Below, in pieces: positions 57,840-64,000 of a DNA stretch of 64,000 bases; positions within the stretch are counted from its first letter, which is position 1, and the number at the start of each line of letters is the position of its first letter. The position numbers and the translations under genes are program-made. The notes under the pieces were generated by a model. That model searched no databases and was not told the DNA's origin. It was given only the letters and a program-made list of their open reading frames with translations. Source of the DNA: Camellia lanceoleosa (taxonomy: Eukaryota; Streptophyta; Magnoliopsida; Ericales; Theaceae); assembly GCA_025200525.1 (NCBI GenBank), contig CM045763.1, positions 61,453,018-61,517,017 of the forward strand, read 5' to 3'.

Positions 57840-57863
57840 TTTTTGGTGACTCAGCTGGGGATT
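57840..57863 (+). other. Primer-binding site of the Tat-like element
   Basis: TTTTTGGTGACTCAGCTGGGGA follows the LTR end. The GGTGACTC...CTGGGGA pattern is usual for Tat/Ogre-type PBSs. The tRNA is not assigned here. Confidence 0.7.
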
Positions 57864-58663
57864 TAGAGAACTTGACTCGAACCCATGATATCTGGTTTTG
57901 ACTACACTTGTGTGTTTCTTTGCATTGGATTTGCATTGGTGCGCCTAGGACACCATGTTTGCCATCTGCTATTCCTGAACAGTTTGTCGGAGGCTTGTCT
58001 TGTCAAGGCATGACCATAAGGCTGACCGGTTATGGGCTCTGCCAGTATGGGAACACAAACCCCGGTTTTACCGGGGCACCCTTTTTGACCATTCGACCTA
58101 GTACATGTCGAAATCCGTAGTGACCATTCCAAACTAGGACAGGTTGCTTACCCGATATAGGTTGTTTGAAGCCGCTGCGTGCGTAGTGAAACCCTAGTTC
58201 CTGACAAAATAGGACAGGGAAACCCTACCCCAACTTAGGGGTGTTTTTGGCTCTCATTTATCTGTTATGTGCTTTTAGAGTGTGTCTCTACAGGGAATGC
58301 ACGTATTAGTTTATGAGTTTGGGTATCAGGCCTGTGGGCATCAGTCAGTATTTGAGAATCGGTTATCTGCGGGTATCGAGTTCAGCCTTTGGGGAACAGT
58401 GATTCAGGGACAGTGATCAGTATTTGAAGACAGTGTGTTTTCAGCTTATCAACCGTGTGTTGTATGCCCGACTGTGTGTTGTGTATTTATTTTAAGTTGT
58501 CATGCTGTTCATTTATCTGGTTATTTACTTCATTTTCGCTTTATTTATCTTTTGCTAGGGCAATTTTAGCACCATTGCTTCTGACCCAGTAGACATTCCC
58601 CAAGCACTTTGGACACGAGGTTGTTGACTCAATCGATCTGAGGATCTAGTTGACGGACATCCA
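57864..58663 (+). other. Untranslated leader of the Tat-like element
   Basis: About 800 bp between the PBS and the first Gag-like codons, without a supported reading frame. A long leader is usual in this lineage. Confidence 0.6.
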
Positions 58664-59913
58664 GTGTTCTATTCTTTACCCCCCGTTGTCAGGAGAAAGC
58701 CAAGGAAGCGCAGTGTGTCAGAACATAGGTTGCCAGAACAGTGGGTTACTCCATCAGAGGATAGTAGGACTGAGGTCTCAATTGTTGCTATAGAAATAGA
58801 CATACCGATCAGTCGGATGGATCAGCAAAATACGTCAGGAGTGGAAGCCCTAATGCGCCAAATGCAGGAAAGCATGAGACAAATGCAGGAGGACGCTGCC
58901 CGTCAAGTGGAGTTCTCCAAACAGTAGGCTGCGATCATGGCCCAGCAGGCCGAGCTAATCACTAGACTGCAATAGCAGAATGCGGCATCTGCTTCACATC
59001 AGGTTCCTCCTCCACCAGGGCCCCCATTACCCGAGCAGGCACCTACTGTCCAGAATGCTGTGCCAAACACCCAGAACACCGTGTCAATTGTCCAGAACAT
59101 CCAAGAGGAGACAAACCTTCCAACGGGGCCAGCTCCGCCCCGCTTCCGCCTCAACTGTCCAAGACCCATACACCCAACCACCCGGACTCTCCATTCGAGT
59201 TCGAAATAGACCATACAGCTCTAAAATTGAGCAATCTTGAGAAGCTTTTCAAGAAATCACAAGGGGTGAAGGCTATTCCGGACATCGGGGACGGATACAC
59301 CGACGTAGCCGTGACATTACCCGATAGGTTCAAGATGCCACAAATTGACCGTTTCGACGGGTCCGGGGACCCCATGGTCCATCTTCGGCTATTCTCAGAC
59401 ATTCTGCGGCCAATGGGCCTAACCCGACCACAAAAGCTTTCGCTGTTCGGCCGAACCCTGTCGGGTGTGGCCGCCATTTGGTACGCGAAGTTAGAAGATG
59501 AGGTAAAAAGAAGCTGGGATGAAATGGCTGAGGCCTTTGTTGCACAGTACTCGTACAATACCCAGATCGAGATTACAACTCGTGATCTCGAAACAACGAG
59601 GCAGGAGCCTAAAGAAACTTTCTCAGATTTCGTAACTCGATGGAGAGCGAAGGCATCGATGATGACTTTGAGGCCTACGGACAAAGATCAAATCTGGATG
59701 ATTGCGCGCAATCTCCAACCAAAATTGATGCAGAAGATGATTGTACTCCCCTTTCCCACCTTCTCAGATTTACATGAGATAGGGGTACAGATCGAGGATG
59801 CCATGAAACAAGGTCTGATCGACCAGGATAGGGAGCAACCTAGAAGGACTTTCAATCGTAACAACAACGCAGTTCGAGTGGCGCCAAGAATCGCCTCGAA
59901 GCCAGAGAGGTGA
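58664..59913 (+). pseudogene. Gag of the Tat-like element (N-terminus and core), broken
   Basis: The N-terminal part (frame of 58664) has MDQQNTSGVEALMRQMQES near 58817 and Gln/Pro-rich sequence, interrupted by TAG at 58925 and 58973. After a frameshift the retrotransposon-gag core runs at 59227-59913 with MPQIDRFDGSGDPMVHLRLF, GVAAIWYAKL, WDEMAEAFVAQY and ETFSDFVTRWRAKA. This is the capsid protein of a gypsy element. The TAGs fit CAG-to-TAG changes. Confidence 0.88.
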
Positions 59914-61466
59914 GCATGGTCACCACCATTCCCCTTCCCTCAAGACCCATGGCAGCCACACCTTTCTCTAGCGCATCTGGAAGCAATACCCAAACTGCCA
60001 AATACCAGCCCAGAGGCCAAAGAACCTTCACTCCCCTATATATGCCCCTGTCCAAAGCTCTGGGGGTATTAATCAGGAAGAAGCATTTGACGCCCCTAGA
60101 GCCCAGGCCACTGCCAAATCCACTCCCTCCCTCTCATGACTCGGCAAAATACTACGCATATCACCAACAGCATGGTTATGACATCGACCGTTGCTATAGA
60201 TTGCGTCATGAGATCCAGGATCTTATTAACAAGCAGGTGATCGCGCCTCCCGACAAACCCAACGTCACAACAAATCCTCTCCCACCACATAACCAAGCTC
60301 CTCCTCCCAACAGAATCAACTTCATCCAAACTGGGGTCGCGTCTTACGATCCTAGTATCTATATCACCCCATCCCACCTACCTAAGCTAGAGGTGATCCT
60401 TCCTGTCTACACTAACTTGTGCATGATGGACATCTCCACAACCCAATCCGAGCCAATGGTGGTGACCACCGAAGATGGGACAGGGCAGATTTCAGAGGAA
60501 AGTGGGGTTGTTGAATCTGGGGTTGAACAGTATGGGAATCTCGCTGGAGGGGTCTACGATCCAAGTGAATACAACCAGTCAGTGGACCGGTCTGAGCTGA
60601 GTGTAGGGCTGCCAGAAAAAGAAGAATTATGTGTAATACGGGGGGACAGATTTGAACGGGGAACGGATGATCTAACAGTTGTAGGAGAAGACCTTGCCAA
60701 CCTCCAGTTCTTCAGTGACCAAGAATCAGGGGATGCGGCAATCAACTGGTTCGAGTATGAGGAGTCGGCAGAAGTTACCGGATGGTTAGATGATCAACCA
60801 GACATCATAGAATATCAACCAGAACAGGGCCAGGTAGGGGCAAGAGTATCAGTGGTGGCTGGAAGGGCCGAGAGTCAGAATACACCGCCGGAGAGCGCCG
60901 GCACTAAGAATTTCGCTCAGAATTTGGGCATTATAAATGCAGGGAGTATTGAACAACCAGCTGTACTGACGCAGTTGGAACAATAAAGATTTGAGGACTC
61001 CGAGAGAATCAGAAAAGCTAAGGCCCATGTGGGGGTCGAGAGTGCTGTGTGCACGGGAACAGAAAATGCTGCGGGCATATGGACTGAAGCTACTATGAGT
61101 ACGATCATACCGGAGCCGGACAGGTATCTGTCGGCTGCCGACGGAATGTGGTGGAAAGACGATGATTTATGTCTTGCCCACACGGATGAGGATTGGGGGA
61201 ATAATCAACTAGATGATACCTGGTATATCGACGAGGTCGCCCATATGACAAGAAGTGGGCGGTATTTTAAGCCCCCGCACATAGACCAACCTGAGGCATC
61301 CGGGAAAGACAAGGAAGCTGAGAAACAGAGAGAGAAACAGATTGAAGAAGAAGCCGTGCTCAAGCAATTGAAGAAGATACAAGTAGACATCTTCATCTGG
61401 GGACTGCTTATGGCGAGTACGCATAGTCATTCTATCTCGCCATGGACAAGGCCAAACTCTCTATAG
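59910..61466 (+). pseudogene. Gag C-terminus and linker of the Tat-like element, broken
   Basis: A shift from the preceding Gag frame leads to 59910-60986, which has AYHQQHGYDIDRCYRLRHEI. This corresponds to the modified zinc-finger-like HxxxGH..C motif of Tat Gag proteins; its first cysteine position is Tyr here. A TAA at 60984 then interrupts the same frame, which continues to 61466 with a Glu/Lys-rich helix (EKQREKQIEEEAVLKQLKK). A further shift precedes the protease. Confidence 0.8.
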
Positions 61467-62517
61467 ATACTACACCAGAGCAGGTGGTTGGGCTGGTCTT
61501 TCCGGGAGGAGGTTCCCCGGCATTAACCTTTTCAGACAAAGAACTACCGCCTGAGGGCACAAATCATAACAAACCCCTCTACGTTTCCGTGGAATGTAGA
61601 GACAAGTGGATACCGGTGGTACTTGTTGATACCGGGTCCGCCATCAATGTCTGCCCAGCAACAGAAGGTCAGTGGACTTCGTGCCGACTACTCAGGTGAT
61701 CAGAGCATATGATAATACTAGCAGAGAAGTGATGGGGACTGTCAAAATTCAGACTCAGGTTGGTCCGGGACAACATAACATTGAATTTCATGTCTTGGAC
61801 GTTCCCGCAACCTTCAATCTACTCTTGGGGTGGCCGTGGTTGCACCAAGTAAAGGCAGTCTCTTCCACTCTACATCAGATGTTGAAGTACCCTCACGGGA
61901 AGGGGGTGGCTATTGTCTTCGGGAATTCATCAATCTATCCGCCGCTAGAAGTGTCCACACCTGTCTTGGAAATCGAGCATGGCACAGAGAATGTTTTCTT
62001 ATCAGGGTTCACTTTGGCTGAGGCCCGGGCGGTGCAGAATATTATGGCTGTGAATGAGGGAGTGTATGTCAGTGCTCAAGCTGTCTACCTCATGAACAAG
62101 CTACAACACATCCCCAGGATGGGATTAGGAAGGAGCGGCCGGAAAGGCGTTGCAGCATTGGCCGAAGTGCCACACAACCCTCATACTTTTGGTTTAGGTT
62201 ATCTGCCCACCAAAGAGGACTGGGTAAGGAAGGGAAAAGAAATGGCCGGAAGAGCCAGAGCAAAGCAGGCTGGGAAGCCTTTTGAGTTAATGCATAGGCC
62301 CATTCAGGGTACCCTGAACGGACGCTTCGTCCGGGAGGGGGAGGACTTTCCATTTTGCGGCTTCCCAGAGCCGTGGCTAAACGCGGAGAAGAAGCGCGTG
62401 CCAGGTTTCGAGATTTTCTTCGACCTGCAACTATCCGGGGATGACGTTGCCACAGAGCAGACAGACCCATCAGCTGAGGTTGAGCAGTGTAAGGCAATGG
62501 ATCCTGAGGGCACATAA
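61442..62517 (+). pseudogene. Aspartic protease region of the Tat-like element, broken
   Basis: Frame 61442-61699 holds VVLVDTGSAINVCP, the catalytic DTG of retropepsins. A frameshift at about 61670 leads to 61672-62517, whose start (TTQVIRAYDNTSREVMGTVK) and FNLLLGWPWLHQ complete the protease fold. The remaining 200 residues are a lineage-specific region with CGFPEPW. It ends at TAA (62515), in the same frame as the following ORF. Confidence 0.88.
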
Positions 62518-62523
62518 TTTGAA

Positions 62524-63984
62524 ATGGGTGTAGCATTGGCATGTTTACTTTCTGATCCTCTGATCGACCATAAGTGCTTGGGGGATAACTTCTCGGTTTC
62601 CATGATTGGAGATGAAACGGCTGCGGGCCTACCAGCGACTATCTTGGATGCATCTATCACACCGTCTCTCACTTGGCAATACAAGGAGGGATTTTTGTCC
62701 AGCAGTACCGGGTCAGGTAGTGAGCCGGAATCTGATTCCACCGAGTCTTGTGAGTCGGAATCAGGTTCTAGCTCGACTGCGTCTGAATCTGGTAATCCTA
62801 GGGATGATAACCCGGATACCACAGTCCTGTCTAGGTCGTCTTTTTCCTTTTCATTTGAGTCTGTTGTAAATGAATCGGATGATTTGGATGTGCTTAATGA
62901 GAATCAAGTAACTGTGGTTTCTGAGTACTTTTCTGTGCCCTTGATTTATTGCATTAATTCAGACTTTCAAAACTTTGATAAAAACGACGAGGACGAAGTC
63001 CCTCCGGTTTTGCAACGTTTAATTGAGCAAGAGAAAGAGAGATTTGTCAAACCTTTAATGGATGAAATCACTACCGTAAATATTGGTACTGAGGAGGACC
63101 CGCGACTGGTCCAGATCGGGTCCACGTTGTCTTCGGAGGAACGCGAGCGCTTAGTCGCTTTATTAAAAGATTTCAAAGATGTTTTCGCGTGGTCCTACGA
63201 AGACATGCCTGGAATCGATCTTGAGATTGTACAGCATCGAATCCCCCTTGACCCCAAGGCCCGACCTGTCAAGCAGAAACTCAGGAGGATCCGCCTGGAC
63301 TGGGCTCTCAAGATTAAGGAAGAGGTCACCAAGCAAATCGACGCAGGCTTCCTGCTGGTATCTGAATACCTGACTTGGTTGGCCAACATTGTTCCAGTGC
63401 CGAAGAAAGATGGTAGGATCCGGGTATGTGTGGATTTCAGGAATTTGAACAGAGCTAGTCCGAAGGACGACTTTCCCCTACCGCACATTGATGAGTTGAT
63501 GGATTTCACAGCAGGGCATGCTTTGCTCTCATTCATGGATGGCTTCTCAGGCTACAACCAGATAGTGATGGCGCCAGAAGACCAGGAAAAGACTGCATTC
63601 ACCACCCCGTGGGGGACATACTGCTATAGAGTCATGCCATTTGGGTTGAAGAACGCTAGAGCTACTTATCAACGGGCCGCAACCACAATATTACACGACA
63701 TGATCCACAAAGAGGTTGAGGTGTACGTGGACGACATGATTGTCAAATCCAAAGAAAGAGAGGGCCACTACACTGCCTTGCACAAGTTTTTTCAAAGGAT
63801 CAGGGAATTCCGGTTGCGGCTAAACCCTCAAAAGTGTACATTTGGTGTTATAGCGGGAAAAATGCTAGGGTTTCTGATTACACAAAGGGGCATCGAGGTT
63901 GACCCTTCCAAAATCAAGGCCATCTTAGAAATGCCACCACCAAGGACTGAAAAGGAGATGCGAGGCTTTCTGGGTAAAGTGTAA
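62524..63984 (+). pseudogene. Reverse transcriptase of the Tat-like element, N-terminal part
   Basis: This 486-residue frame begins with an acidic Ser/Glu-rich segment (about residues 55-150), then the typical lead-in VPPVLQRLIEQEKERF and DVFAWSYEDMPGID. RT follows with VPVPKKDGRIRVCVDFRNLN, FPLPHIDELMD, AFTTPWGTYCYRVMPFGLKNA and the catalytic YVDD (63724-63735). It stops at TAA (63982) right after EMRGFLGKV, where the thumb region normally continues with Gln, so this is a nonsense change. RNase H and integrase would be past the edge. Confidence 0.92.
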
Positions 63985-64000
63985 TTCATAAGACAGTTTA

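Larger units (their letters stand above)
44415..64000 (+). mobile_element. Tat/Ogre-like LTR retrotransposon, 5' part (3' part beyond window)
   Basis: The 5' LTR runs from TGTAGACACCCC (44415) to GGCTTGTCTACA (57838), split by the Tekay-like element. Its net length is about 4.1 kb. The PBS, a leader, gag, protease and reverse transcriptase follow in gypsy order. The very long LTR, the long leader and the HQ..HGYDIDRCYRLRHEI Gag motif suit the Tat/Ogre lineage. All open frames carry stops or shifts, so this copy is defective. The internal RNase H/integrase part and 3' LTR are outside the window. Confidence 0.87.

Noticed and set aside
1..64000. CRISPR array, prophage, plasmid or bacterial operon features
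   Set aside because: No regularly spaced short repeats with unique spacers, no prokaryotic gene clusters, and two genes with plant introns.

Overview
The window is nuclear DNA from a flowering plant, most likely a woody eudicot. This follows from the two intron-containing plant genes, the AT-rich intergenic DNA full of small MITEs, and the nested plant-type LTR retrotransposons. No bacterial, organellar, CRISPR or operon-like structure is present. The species cannot be fixed from the sequence alone.

Layout. 1-1249: end of a Ty3/gypsy-type element on the minus strand (Gag start, PBS, LTR), cut by the window edge. 1395-4746: a small Harbinger-like MITE split by a 5'-truncated LINE. 4750-16440: gene-free AT-rich DNA with many short elements, including an hAT-like element with perfect 8-bp target duplications, several TAA/TTA-flanked MITEs, two related long hairpin elements, tandem repeats and SINE-like pieces. 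17081-19958 (+): a four-exon GARP/G2-like MYB gene that looks like the EFM (EARLY FLOWERING MYB, HHO4) orthologue. 20-25 kb: gene-free, with MITEs and tRNA-derived SINEs. 25459-31765 (-): a nine-exon gene for an RRM protein with an Arg/Asp-rich middle and a coiled-coil end. 31.8-33.2 kb: spacer with GA-rich low complexity and one MITE.

From 33.2 kb to the end the window is a retrotransposon nest. (i) A solo LTR of a Tat/Ogre-like family (33193-40808, TSD TTACT) holds a solo LTR of a Tekay/Del-like chromovirus (33350-35763, TSD TTTAT). (ii) Part of a third Tat-like LTR (about 41860-44414) is interrupted by a second Tat/Ogre-like element (44415 to beyond 64000, + strand). (iii) The 5' LTR of that element is split by a full-length Tekay-like element on the minus strand (44734-54035, TSD GTTTG, Met-type PBS, polypurine tract). 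The Tat-like element then continues with PBS, gag, protease and reverse transcriptase, all broken by stops and frameshifts.

Only the two host genes are likely to act for the plant: a flowering/nitrate-family repressor and a putative nuclear RNA-binding protein. They are not functionally linked. I found no convincing previously undescribed multi-gene system. The most unusual observations are the mosaic divergence between the two Tekay LTRs, different tandem arrays in sister Tat LTRs, the CTCGAG palindrome cluster in the Tekay LTR, and the paired long hairpin elements at 12.8-13.7 kb.
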